NCBI GenBank assembly: GCA_030426065.1
Contig: JAUHZH010000074.1
Location: forward strand, 1 to 8,350
Length of the DNA: 8,350 nt
Source of the DNA: Gammaproteobacteria bacterium
GTDB lineage: Bacteria; Pseudomonadota; Gammaproteobacteria; Xanthomonadales; Marinicellaceae
Direction: 5' to 3'
Shown: piece by piece, positions 1 to 6,468 of the stretch
Numbering within the stretch: position 1 is the stretch's first letter
How the letters are laid out: the number at the start of each line of letters is the position of its first letter
Notes under the pieces: generated by a model
Databases searched by the model: none
What the model was told of the DNA's origin: nothing
What the model saw: the letters and a program-made list of their open reading frames with translations, nothing else
Program-made: the position numbers and the translations under genes

Positions 1-617
1 TCCATCAAACCTTGCGCTGACTGTTCACGCAAATCATCGTGCATGCCGCCTTGCACGATACCAAACAAGGCATTGGGGTTGTCAGCAAAAGCATCCTTGG
101 ATCGTTTGGCCCATCGCAGGGAGAGTTCCATTGACGTTTTTGCGGTTTCATGATTGGCAGGATAAGGCGTACATTCATCAAATATCATGACGATGTCCGA
201 TCCTAAATCACGCTGCACTTGCATCGATTCTTCTGGCCCCATGAACACTTTTGAGCCATCCACAGGTGATGCAAACGTCACCCCTTCTTCGGTGATTTTG
301 CGCGACTCGGCCAATGAAAACACCTGAAAGCCACCTGAATCGGTCAGAATCGGTTTGTCCCAAGCCATGAAGTCATGTAAATCTCCATGGGCCTGAATCA
401 CATCGGTTCCTGGACGAAGCATCAAGTGAAAAGTGTTTCCCAAAACGATTTCAGCACCGATGCCTTTGATTTCCTCTGGTGACATGGCTTTGACCGTGCC
501 ATAGGTGCCCACCGGCATAAAACAGGGCGTTTCCACCGTACCGCGGCCAAAAGTCAATTGGCCTCGTCGTGCGGCGCCTTTGCTGGCTTGGGTTTCGTGT
601 TTGAGTTCAAATTCCAT
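1..617 (-). CDS. tgt: Queuine/preQ1 tRNA-guanine transglycosylase, N-terminal part (runs off the left edge)
   Basis: This cytoplasmic enzyme exchanges guanine-34 of tRNAs with GUN anticodons for preQ1, a step of queuosine synthesis. The sequence shows 205 complete codons from ATG at 617 before the window ends; the full protein is normally about 370-380 residues. Visible family motifs are GNTFHL (60-65), the substrate-pocket segment TDSGGFQVFS (92-101, Asp93 matching the proposed general acid/base), FDECTPYP (146-153, with a second base-contacting Asp147) and GIVQGG (186-191). The catalytic nucleophile Asp and the zinc-binding Cys/His cluster would lie in the missing C-terminal half. The start is chosen because MEFELKHET fits the family N-terminus. 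No strong Shine-Dalgarno site precedes it, and the phosphatase gene ends 29 bases upstream, so translation within a shared transcript is likely. The identification is near certain. Confidence 0.96.
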   Translation of the reverse strand, partial: MEFELKHETQASKGAARRGQLTFGRGTVETPCFMPVGTYGTVKAMSPEEIKGIGAEIVLGNTFHLMLRPGTDVIQAHGDLHDFMAWDKPILTDSGGFQVFSLAESRKITEEGVTFASPVDGSKVFMGPEESMQVQRDLGSDIVMIFDECTPYPANHETAKTSMELSLRWAKRSKDAFADNPNALFGIVQGGMHDDLREQSAQGLM

Positions 618-646
618 GATGGTTCAAAAATTGACTGGGTGGCGCA

Positions 647-1114
647 TTATACATCAGCCTCAATGTGCTCAAGCAAACCTTCACAGGCCTGCTCCAATAA
701 ATCCAAAACCAATTCGAAACCATCGCCACCACCATAGTATGGATCGGGCACTTCTGCGAAATCGGTTTGGGCAAAGTCCATCATCAAGTGGGCCTTGTGG
801 TGCTTGGACGCATCCACCAAGGACACCATTCCCGACAGGTTACTTCGATCCATAGCGATCAAATGGTCGAAGCGATCAAAATCTTGCGCCACAACCTGTC
901 TCGCCCGCTGTCCCGACATGTCCATGCCGCGTTTCAATGCCGCTTTTTGTGAACGTTTATCCGGGGCTTCGCCGACATGGTAGGCATGCGTACCCGCCGA
1001 ATCAATGACGTATTCTTTTTCCAAACCCCGTGCTTTAACCACCTGTCTGAACACCGCTTCAGCTGAGGGTGAGCGACAGATGTTGCCCATACAAACAAAC
1101 AACACTTTTTTCAT
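647..1114 (-). CDS. Low molecular weight protein-tyrosine-phosphatase
   Basis: This is a cytoplasmic cysteine phosphatase of the LMW-PTP family (LMWPc fold). Such enzymes remove phosphate from phosphotyrosine, in bacteria often on tyrosine kinases or sugar-biosynthesis enzymes; the substrate here is unknown. At 155 residues it has normal length. The P-loop C-x5-R-S lies at residues 8-15 (CMGNICRS, nucleophile Cys8, Arg14), with the redox-sensitive second Cys13. The general-acid motif DPYY is at 124-127 (Asp124). All catalytic residues are present. I start at ATG 1114 because MKKVLFVCMGN is the standard N-terminus and a weak GAAG lies just upstream; an in-frame ATG at 1141 would add nine atypical residues. 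It is followed by tgt on the same strand after 29 bases, suggesting an operon. No kinase or polysaccharide gene is visible nearby, so a capsule role like that of Wzb is not supported. Confidence 0.94.
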   Translation of the reverse strand: MKKVLFVCMGNICRSPSAEAVFRQVVKARGLEKEYVIDSAGTHAYHVGEAPDKRSQKAALKRGMDMSGQRARQVVAQDFDRFDHLIAMDRSNLSGMVSLVDASKHHKAHLMMDFAQTDFAEVPDPYYGGGDGFELVLDLLEQACEGLLEHIEADV

Positions 1115-1306
1115 GTTCTTCAATCGATAAAAACCAGCCATTTTAACAAATGCAATTGCAGATGTTTCACCTTCTAATCAATCACAAAAAACACATCATT
1201 CGGAGGAGCAACGCGGGCGGCAAATGGCTTGTATGAGAAAGTGGTCATTTCCACATCCCTGCTCAAACCTTAAAATCACAGCTTTTCTAACCACAGTAAA
1301 CAATCA

Positions 1307-1335
1307 CTCACAAAGATCACCCCATCAGTTACAAT
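1307..1335 (+). promoter_or_regulatory. Candidate sigma70-type promoter for the PPK2 gene
   Basis: CTCACA (1307-1312, 4 of 6 consensus matches) and TACAAT (1330-1335, 5 of 6) are separated by 17 bases. Transcription would start near 1342 and leave only about 15 bases before the ATG at 1357, where no Shine-Dalgarno sequence is visible. It lies in the divergent region between the PPK2 and phosphatase genes. No convincing promoter was found for the minus-strand phosphatase side. This is inferred from sequence similarity only. Confidence 0.3.
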
Positions 1336-1356
1336 TAAAAACACTTCAAACTTTAC

Positions 1357-2211
1357 ATGCACATGTCCATCTTTGACCCATTCAAGCACCAAAAGAACCA
1401 ACCACGCCCAACCCAAGCACAATTGGATGCATTGATCGAAGCACAAGACATCTCGCTGAAAAAGCAAGGCAAACGCATCGCAGATTACCAAGAAGCCCTT
1501 CAGGCAGAAGGGAAACAATCCTTACTGGTCATTTTTCAAGCCATGGATGCGGCGGGTAAAGATTCCACCATCCGCAATGTGTTTTTTGACTGTGACCCGG
1601 GTGGCATCGATGTGGCTGCGTTCAAAGCACCCAGCAAAAAAGAGCTCAAACATGATTTCATGTGGCGTTGTTATCAGCAATTCCCTGCCGATGGACACAT
1701 CACCATTTTCAACCGAAGCCATTATGAAGAAACATTGGTGGTGCGCGTCCACCCTGAGTTTTTGTCTGCGCAAGGCATCAATCCAGTGCGAGCCAATGAC
1801 CCCAATTTCTGGCAACAACGTTTTGATTTCATCAACCAAACAGAATTACATTTGACTCACAGTGGCACCCAAGTACTCAAATTTTTCCTTGATGTCAGCC
1901 AAGAGGAACAACACAACCGCTTCCTCAGCCGCTACCAAGAAGAAGAAAAACGTTGGAAGTTTTCAATTGGCGATTTGAAAGAAAGCCAATTATGGGACAA
2001 ATACCAAGCCGCCTTTGATGCCATGCTTGATGCCACCAACACCGATCATGCCCCCTGGCACATCATTCCGGCCGATGACAAGCCCAACATGCGCCGCTTG
2101 GTCGCCGCCATCACCGCCGAAAAGCTGTCTTCGATGAACCCACAGTTTCCTCCGGCTGAACGCATCGATGACAAAGACGAAGTGTTGGTTAAACAGATAT
2201 TAAATTTCTGA
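1357..2211 (+). CDS. ppk2: PPK2-family polyphosphate:nucleotide phosphotransferase
   Basis: This is a cytoplasmic P-loop kinase of the polyphosphate kinase 2 family, which moves phosphate between polyphosphate and nucleotides (ADP/ATP, GDP/GTP, or AMP in some subgroups). Of 284 residues, the Walker A-type segment MDAAGKDST lies at 63-71 (Lys68) and the Walker B/lid segment IFNRSHYEE at 117-125. The WR..QQFP block (103-110) and RVHP (130-133) are also typical. The GKDS and NRSHYE forms resemble the PPK2 branch containing class III enzymes, which can act on both AMP and ADP, more than class I (GKGG, DRSWYN). That subgroup call is from memory of motifs and would need a tree. Only one domain is present, so it is not the fused two-domain class II form. 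The start is ATG 1357; ATG 1363 is equally possible. No PPK1 or exopolyphosphatase gene is adjacent, and it appears to be transcribed alone. Confidence 0.92.
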   Translation: MHMSIFDPFKHQKNQPRPTQAQLDALIEAQDISLKKQGKRIADYQEALQAEGKQSLLVIFQAMDAAGKDSTIRNVFFDCDPGGIDVAAFKAPSKKELKHDFMWRCYQQFPADGHITIFNRSHYEETLVVRVHPEFLSAQGINPVRANDPNFWQQRFDFINQTELHLTHSGTQVLKFFLDVSQEEQHNRFLSRYQEEEKRWKFSIGDLKESQLWDKYQAAFDAMLDATNTDHAPWHIIPADDKPNMRRLVAAITAEKLSSMNPQFPPAERIDDKDEVLVKQILNF

Positions 2212-2255
2212 TTGGACAGTAACGTCAGTGGTGGTCGGAAACAAAAACATACAAC

Positions 2256-2284
2256 TACACATCAGGTGACAATTCGTTTAGAAT
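2256..2284 (+). promoter_or_regulatory. Candidate sigma70-type promoter of the 122-aa / CHAT gene cluster
   Basis: TACACA (2256-2261, 4 of 6) and TAGAAT (2279-2284, 5 of 6) are 17 bases apart. Predicted transcription start is near 2291, giving a leader of about 35 bases before ATG 2326. It lies in the 114-base gap after the PPK2 stop. No hairpin terminator for PPK2 is visible in that gap, so read-through from PPK2 is also possible. Confidence 0.4.
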
Positions 2285-2313
2285 CATTACGTTTTAACCA
2301 TTCTTAACAAGCC

Positions 2314-2320
2314 AAAGGAA
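2314..2320 (+). promoter_or_regulatory. Shine-Dalgarno site of the 122-aa gene
   Basis: AAAGGAA ends five bases before ATG 2326. It is the clearest ribosome binding site among the plus-strand genes here and is the main reason to regard the unrecognised 122-residue frame as a real gene. The CHAT and membrane-anchor genes downstream lack a comparable site. Confidence 0.65.
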
Positions 2321-2325
2321 ATAAT

Positions 2326-2694
2326 ATGTCCAAAACAACATACCAGATCTATCAATCCACAGACGCTTCTGTCATCAACGACACCATCGAATTGACCATT
2401 TCCGAACCTTCCACTGGCAGTGGGAAGGCCAGTTTAACCATCGGCAAACAAACCTTGGGCCCATTGGCAATGAGTAACTGGACTTGCTTTGACCAAGACC
2501 AGGGCATGATTTGGGTGTTCACACCAGATGTCATTTGTGAGCGAAACAGCGACTTTTTTGAAAACTGCAATGGTAAAAACCCAAGCACTTATTCATCCAT
2601 GATTGGTTATACCTTTTCACCCATGGCGGCATCCAGAGCGGATCTGACAGTGCCCAATGGCAGCAGTGGCACTGCGGGTGAAGGCACCGACTGA
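2326..2694 (+). CDS. Unrecognised 122-residue protein preceding the CHAT gene
   Basis: I do not recognise a family. The product is acidic to neutral and looks rich in beta strand (alternating stretches such as TIELTIS at 20-26 and KASLTIG at 34-40). It has aromatic residues around NWTCF (51-55) and MIWVF (61-65), three cysteines (54, 71, 81), and a Gly/Ser/Thr-rich tail from about residue 107. There is no N-terminal signal peptide and no membrane segment, so it appears cytoplasmic unless exported by another route. A good Shine-Dalgarno site and a plausible promoter precede it, which supports it being real. The stop at 2694 is 49 bases before the CHAT start, so the two are likely co-transcribed. 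A partner or substrate role for the CHAT protein is a guess from position only, and the CHAT signal peptide argues against a simple same-compartment model. Confidence 0.75.
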   Translation: MSKTTYQIYQSTDASVINDTIELTISEPSTGSGKASLTIGKQTLGPLAMSNWTCFDQDQGMIWVFTPDVICERNSDFFENCNGKNPSTYSSMIGYTFSPMAASRADLTVPNGSSGTAGEGTD

Positions 2695-2743
2695 AGTTGG
2701 ACCTGAGACAAAACAACCACCATTAAAACACACAACAAAAATA

Positions 2744-5700
2744 ATGAACGAACCAAAATCAAAGACACCTGTGTGTTTACTTGTGCTGTTGGCAGTGCTG
2801 ATGTCTTCGATGTCAGCACTTGCCAATGAAATGACTGGCCAAAATCAGACCTTCAGTTTCACAAGAAAAGCCACATTGACCCTGCCGCCATCTGACACCC
2901 CTTATTTTTTAAGGGTCAATGAACACAAACAAATCACCTACTTGGAAATTCATGAGTCTTCATCCAGTTATTTTTATGACACTTACAACGCTTTCCCATA
3001 CTACGAAACTTTGATGCAAGCCCACCCAACGCCTCTGAAGGTGACGGTCCACACGTTTTTACACAACAACAACCCCAACCAAATCACAGTTGAACTGATA
3101 CCAACTGAACCTTTGGCTCAACAAACGATCAATGGTCACAACATGTTGAGGGCGGGATACACCGCCGTGATTAAACATTACTTAAAAGAAACCGAAGACA
3201 ATGATTGGCAACATTGGTTCCAGTCTGCGTTGGATTCATTCGAAAAAGACAACAACCACCTGTGGTCTGGAATTGCAGCCAATCAAGTGGCCACAGAATT
3301 CCGCAACAAAGGCCAATACAAGTCCAGCATCATGTGGTCACAAAAAGCCATCGAACATTTCGAACTTGCAAACGCACCAGCGCATCGCTGGCATGTGGAA
3401 GTTCGACAAGGGCTGTCAGAGTGGAGACTGAATGAATTGGACATGGCTTTGCAACGCTTTCAGCAAGTCGCCAACCATGCCAAGCAACTCAGACTTGAAA
3501 AGCTTGAAAGGTCCGCATACAACAACATGGGATTGATGCACTGGGCCCAAAGGCGCATCCACCAATCCATTGAAGCTTATCAAAATGCCTTAGAGACTAT
3601 TGCCCAGTCTGAAGCAAAATTATTGACAGGAGACATTTCGGGCATTCAATATGATGACATTGCCATCATCAATAACATGGCCATGGCATACCAGAACTTA
3701 GGCCACACATCCAAAGCCATTCAGTTGTACCAAACAAAAATCAAAGCCGCCAATTTTCACAATTTCGCCAATGCAAAATTCAAAGGACTGATCAATTTGG
3801 GCGATTTATTGAATCGAGAATCTCGCCATGATGCGGCACTGGAAACATTGTTAGAAGCTCAAACCATTGGCCAAAAAGAAGTCAGCAATCCCAGTCAGTG
3901 GTGGACCAATCATTTGCAAATCAAACTGGCCAGTGTGTATGCCAGTTTGGGCCTGAATGATTTGGCCATGCATCATTTTCAAAATGCATTAGACAAAACC
4001 AACCCTGACAACTACAAAAAGCAACGCATCGATATTTTATTGTCCATGATACAAACCCAAGGCGTTGATTCAAAAACCACCCAGCAATGGTTGTCGGAAG
4101 CTGAGAATCTGTTGCTGGATGCCAAACTCAAAAGCCGCGAAGCCAAAGTGCTGGAAGTCAAAGCACAACAAGCATCCAAAGACCAATCATTTGACCAAGC
4201 CATTGAATGGTTTGAAGAAGCACAATCCAAACTGCAAGACCAACACAAACCCATCCAAACCAGTCGTTTGGGGTTGCAAATAGCCACCGCACATCAAGCA
4301 ACAAACAACCACAGTGCGGCCATCCTCAGTTTAAAAACAGCTTTAGACCAACTCCCTCAATCAATGGACCGGTTGCTGGCCAACAGACTACAAAACGCTT
4401 TGGCTTACAGCTTGAAACAATCGGGTGAAAAAAAAGCGGCCCTTCAGGTCATTCAACAGTCCATTCAATCCCTGAATCGATTGATTCCTCATGTCAGCCA
4501 CAGCAAAACCCAACAACAACTCAAAATCCAAGTCGATGAAACATTGGCCTTGTTCGGTTTGCTTCATGCCGAGGAAGTAGACTTGGGTCATGTACTGACT
4601 CAAATCAATCAAAGCCAAAGCTTGTGGCAACGCACACAAGAAAAACCGGCAGACAATCAAAGTTTGGCCTTATTTCAAAAAATTGAAGGCATCAGTTTTG
4701 CTTTGGAAAACAGCCGCTTGTCAGACGAAACCCGAGAAGAATTGGAAGGAGAAATCATTCGACTGAATAATCAATTGGATTACCTTCACACCGTCAGCAG
4801 CACAGCAGACGAATCCACCCCTTTGAGTTTGTCTCAGTTACAAGCCGCTTTGCCAGCAAACGAATTGATCATTCAGTTCATGACCAGCCAATACGGCAGC
4901 ACTGCATGGTGGATAGACCAGAACCAAATTCAAGTCAAAACATTGAGCGACCGCACCGCTTTGGCCGACCGGGTTGAAAAAAGCCGCCTCACCATTTCGG
5001 ATCAAGGCCGTTACAACGACGCCACACGATCCTTATCTGAGCAATTGTTCGAGCCTTTGCGCCAATTTTCCGGCATAAACCAATTGCATGTGGTGGTCGA
5101 TGAACCTCTGAATGTCCTTCCCATGGGCGCCCTGCCCTTGCCCGGCACAACCGATCCTTTGATTGATCATTACACCATCAAATGGCACAGCCAATTGGAT
5201 TTTGTATCCCAAACACAACAAGTCAAGCTGAACCAAGCCTTGTATTTTGCCAACCCTGTTCATCACCACAAAGACCCCCGACTGCCAACTGGAACCCTCA
5301 CCGAAGGCGTCACAGAGTTCGCTACCTTGATGGGCACCAACCATGAAGTCAATCAAATACAATCGCACATTCCAGGTGTGATAATGCAAGGGTTTGGGGC
5401 CAACAGAGACGCGTTCAAAAAACACAGCCACAGCAGCAACATCCTGCACATGGCCACTCACGCCTTTTTCAATGAAAAACACCCTGATTTATCGGCATTG
5501 GTATTGAGTTCTTATGACGATCAAGGCCAACCGCAAGCTGCCATGGTGCGTGCTGCAGAAATCAGGAACATGGATTTACCGCACGAATTGGTGGTTTTGA
5601 GTGGCTGTGAAACCGGTTTGACCAGCGGCAATGGCTTGACCGGATTGACCATGAGCTTCCTTCAAGCCGGCGCCAAAAACTTAGTTGGCAGTTTGTGGCA

Positions 5701-5866
5701 AGTGGATGACCGCGTGACCAGCCAAATGATGGCCCTGTTTTATCAAAACCTCAAACAAGGCCAAGCCATTGATGTGGCATTGAGGCAAGCTCAACTCCAC
5801 ATCAAAAACCAACCACGAACCCGTCACCCCAAATTTTGGGCTGGCTGGTTTCATATGACTCCTTAA
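2744..5866 (+). CDS. Exported TPR-CHAT domain protein (putative caspase-like peptidase)
   Basis: The 1040-residue product has a signal peptide: Lys5 and Lys7, hydrophobic core at about 10-20, and ALA before Asn28 as a likely signal peptidase I site. It should therefore reach the periplasm or beyond. A beta-rich region (about 35-125) follows. Next come about nine TPR-like helical pairs (about 155-580; clear examples at 261-284, 311-333, 394-417 and 472-497), a helical linker (640-685), and a CHAT domain from about 695 to the end. CHAT is a caspase-like clan CD fold. Here the catalytic pair is intact: His906 in MATHAF and Cys955 in LSGCETG. Other CHAT landmarks are VDEPLNVLPMGAL (785-797), SLWQVDDR (983-990) and the terminal HPKFWAGW (1028-1035). 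The start at 2744 is chosen because it places the signal peptide at the N-terminus; an in-frame ATG at 2657 would bury it and overlap the preceding gene. Proteolysis is inferred from the fold; the substrate is unknown. Confidence 0.93.
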   Translation: MNEPKSKTPVCLLVLLAVLMSSMSALANEMTGQNQTFSFTRKATLTLPPSDTPYFLRVNEHKQITYLEIHESSSSYFYDTYNAFPYYETLMQAHPTPLKVTVHTFLHNNNPNQITVELIPTEPLAQQTINGHNMLRAGYTAVIKHYLKETEDNDWQHWFQSALDSFEKDNNHLWSGIAANQVATEFRNKGQYKSSIMWSQKAIEHFELANAPAHRWHVEVRQGLSEWRLNELDMALQRFQQVANHAKQLRLEKLERSAYNNMGLMHWAQRRIHQSIEAYQNALETIAQSEAKLLTGDISGIQYDDIAIINNMAMAYQNLGHTSKAIQLYQTKIKAANFHNFANAKFKGLINLGDLLNRESRHDAALETLLEAQTIGQKEVSNPSQWWTNHLQIKLASVYASLGLNDLAMHHFQNALDKTNPDNYKKQRIDILLSMIQTQGVDSKTTQQWLSEAENLLLDAKLKSREAKVLEVKAQQASKDQSFDQAIEWFEEAQSKLQDQHKPIQTSRLGLQIATAHQATNNHSAAILSLKTALDQLPQSMDRLLANRLQNALAYSLKQSGEKKAALQVIQQSIQSLNRLIPHVSHSKTQQQLKIQVDETLALFGLLHAEEVDLGHVLTQINQSQSLWQRTQEKPADNQSLALFQKIEGISFALENSRLSDETREELEGEIIRLNNQLDYLHTVSSTADESTPLSLSQLQAALPANELIIQFMTSQYGSTAWWIDQNQIQVKTLSDRTALADRVEKSRLTISDQGRYNDATRSLSEQLFEPLRQFSGINQLHVVVDEPLNVLPMGALPLPGTTDPLIDHYTIKWHSQLDFVSQTQQVKLNQALYFANPVHHHKDPRLPTGTLTEGVTEFATLMGTNHEVNQIQSHIPGVIMQGFGANRDAFKKHSHSSNILHMATHAFFNEKHPDLSALVLSSYDDQGQPQAAMVRAAEIRNMDLPHELVVLSGCETGLTSGNGLTGLTMSFLQAGAKNLVGSLWQVDDRVTSQMMALFYQNLKQGQAIDVALRQAQLHIKNQPRTRHPKFWAGWFHMTP

Positions 5867-5871
5867 AAACA

Positions 5872-5896
5872 ACATGAGCGGCAACAGACATGAGCG
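5872..5896 (+). repeat. 9-base direct repeat spanning the start of the L7/L12-like gene
   Basis: ACATGAGCG occurs at 5872-5880 and again at 5888-5896, a 16-base period. Each copy carries an ATG, at 5874 and 5890, in different frames. The second begins the 100-residue gene; the first opens a frame of only 33 codons. It may be a small local duplication or chance. Confidence 0.6.
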
Positions 5897-6192
5897 ACTT
5901 CCAAATATATGCATCCATAGCGATGGCTTTCATCATTGGCTTTGCCTTGGGCAGGAGTGGCCGACCCAAAATTGAAATCAGTCAGCACGAAATCACCCAA
6001 GAAGAACAAGCCAAGCTGAATCTGAGGAAAGAACGCTACGGTGATGCCGTTGAAGACCACGGCGATGAATTGTTGTCCGCCTTGCGTTCAGGCCAAAAAC
6101 TGTTGGCCATCAAAATCTATCGAGAACAGCACAACACCAGTTTAAAAGCGGCCAAAATTGCCGTTGAAAGGATGATAAAAAAGATTAAGTAG
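5890..6192 (+). CDS. Small membrane-anchored protein with L7/L12 C-terminal-like segment
   Basis: This 100-residue protein has one hydrophobic N-terminal segment (about residues 6-21) ending in Gly-Arg, then a charged linker with several Glu and Gln residues, then a helical C-terminus at about 60-96. That part (GQKLLAIKIYRE at 68-79, SLKAAKIAVERM at 84-95) follows the A-I-K-x-Y-R-E ... L-K-x-A-K-x-A-V-E pattern of the ribosomal protein L7/L12 C-terminal domain, which also occurs in small non-ribosomal bacterial proteins. A ribosomal role is unlikely given the membrane anchor and size. It starts 23 bases after the CHAT stop, so co-transcription is likely. There is no strong Shine-Dalgarno site, and a 9-base direct repeat covers its start. 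Orientation with the soluble part in the cytoplasm is inferred from the positive residues after the segment. Function is unknown. Confidence 0.82.
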   Translation: MSDFQIYASIAMAFIIGFALGRSGRPKIEISQHEITQEEQAKLNLRKERYGDAVEDHGDELLSALRSGQKLLAIKIYREQHNTSLKAAKIAVERMIKKIK

Positions 6193-6213
6193 TTTCTGTA
6201 ACCACTTGATTTA
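6177..6213 (-). terminator. AT-rich hairpin between convergent genes, possible Rho-independent terminator
   Basis: Bases 6182-6194 can pair with 6200-6212 around the five-base loop TCTGT: 10 Watson-Crick pairs, two G-T wobbles and one A/C mismatch. On the minus strand the stem is followed directly by a run of six T (complement of the A run 6177-6182), as expected for a terminator of the DUF3820 gene. On the plus strand the nearest T run, 6219-6223, is seven bases away, so it suits the minus strand better. The stem has few G-C pairs and would be weak. It overlaps the stop codons of both genes. Confidence 0.42.
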
Positions 6214-6468
6214 TTGGCTTTTTAACTTCTTTCTCAGTTCAGAAAGCAAACCATTGTGGTCCAATTCATAGACCAACGCCATCTGTTTGCCCAGCAGACC
6301 GTTGGGAAACCCTTGTCTTGAAAACCAGGCCAGATAATGCCCCGGCAAGTCCATCAAAGCCCTGCCTTGGTATTGACCAAAAGGCATGGTGGCCCGCAAG
6401 GCTTTAACAAAGTCTGCCCGATCTTTAGACTGATTCACCACATCACACCGTACCGCACACGGCATCAT
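6211..6468 (-). CDS. DUF3820 family protein
   Basis: This small cytoplasmic protein is recognised by MPFGQYQGRALMDLP (28-42), YLAWF (45-49), GFPNG (53-57) and LG (59-60), followed by a helix ending in NGLL. These match DUF3820, often annotated as a putative quorum-sensing-regulated virulence factor, although its biochemistry is not established to my knowledge. Length is 85 residues from ATG 6468. Other possible starts are ATG 6465 and GTG at 6441 or 6438; the GTG choices leave about 18 residues before MPFG, closer to the usual family length. With the ATG starts the gene overlaps the stop of the upstream repeat-protein gene by about 26 bases, so translational coupling is likely. It converges on the L7/L12-like gene with only 18 bases between the stops. 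The family call is firm; the exact start is not. Confidence 0.85.
   Translation of the reverse strand: MMPCAVRCDVVNQSKDRADFVKALRATMPFGQYQGRALMDLPGHYLAWFSRQGFPNGLLGKQMALVYELDHNGLLSELRKKLKSQ

Noticed and set aside
505..983. Plus-strand frames opposite tgt and the phosphatase gene
   Set aside because: They lie antisense to well-supported genes, show low-complexity His/Pro/Arg-rich products and match no family.
647..1114. Wzb-type capsule phosphatase
   Set aside because: The family fits, but no tyrosine kinase or polysaccharide export gene adjoins it; the neighbour is tgt.
1201..1376. GGAGGAG followed by ATG at 1224 and a 50-codon plus-strand frame in the divergent region
   Set aside because: The distance from the purine-rich site to the ATG is about 16 bases, too long. 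The product has no coding character and overlaps the PPK2 start and its candidate promoter.
2212..2325. Terminator after the PPK2 gene
   Set aside because: I found no convincing stem followed by a T run in this gap, so no terminator is listed.
2657..2743. Upstream in-frame ATG that would lengthen the CHAT protein by 29 residues
   Set aside because: It overlaps the end of the 122-residue gene and would place the signal peptide in the interior. The start at 2744 gives a normal signal peptide at the N-terminus.
3922..3949. Perfect 9-base inverted repeat (CAAACTGGC ... GCCAGTTTG, 10-base loop)
   Set aside because: It lies within the TPR-coding part of an intact reading frame, has no T run and is probably a chance result of the Leu/Ala-rich codons.
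5033..5482. 149-codon minus-strand frame inside the CHAT gene
   Set aside because: It is antisense to the conserved CHAT domain including the catalytic His, and shows no own start signals or family motifs.
2326..6192. CRISPR-linked CHAT protease (Craspase-like) or gasdermin defence system
   Set aside because: No CRISPR repeats, RAMP effector or gasdermin-like gene is present, and the CHAT protein carries a signal peptide, unlike those cytoplasmic systems.
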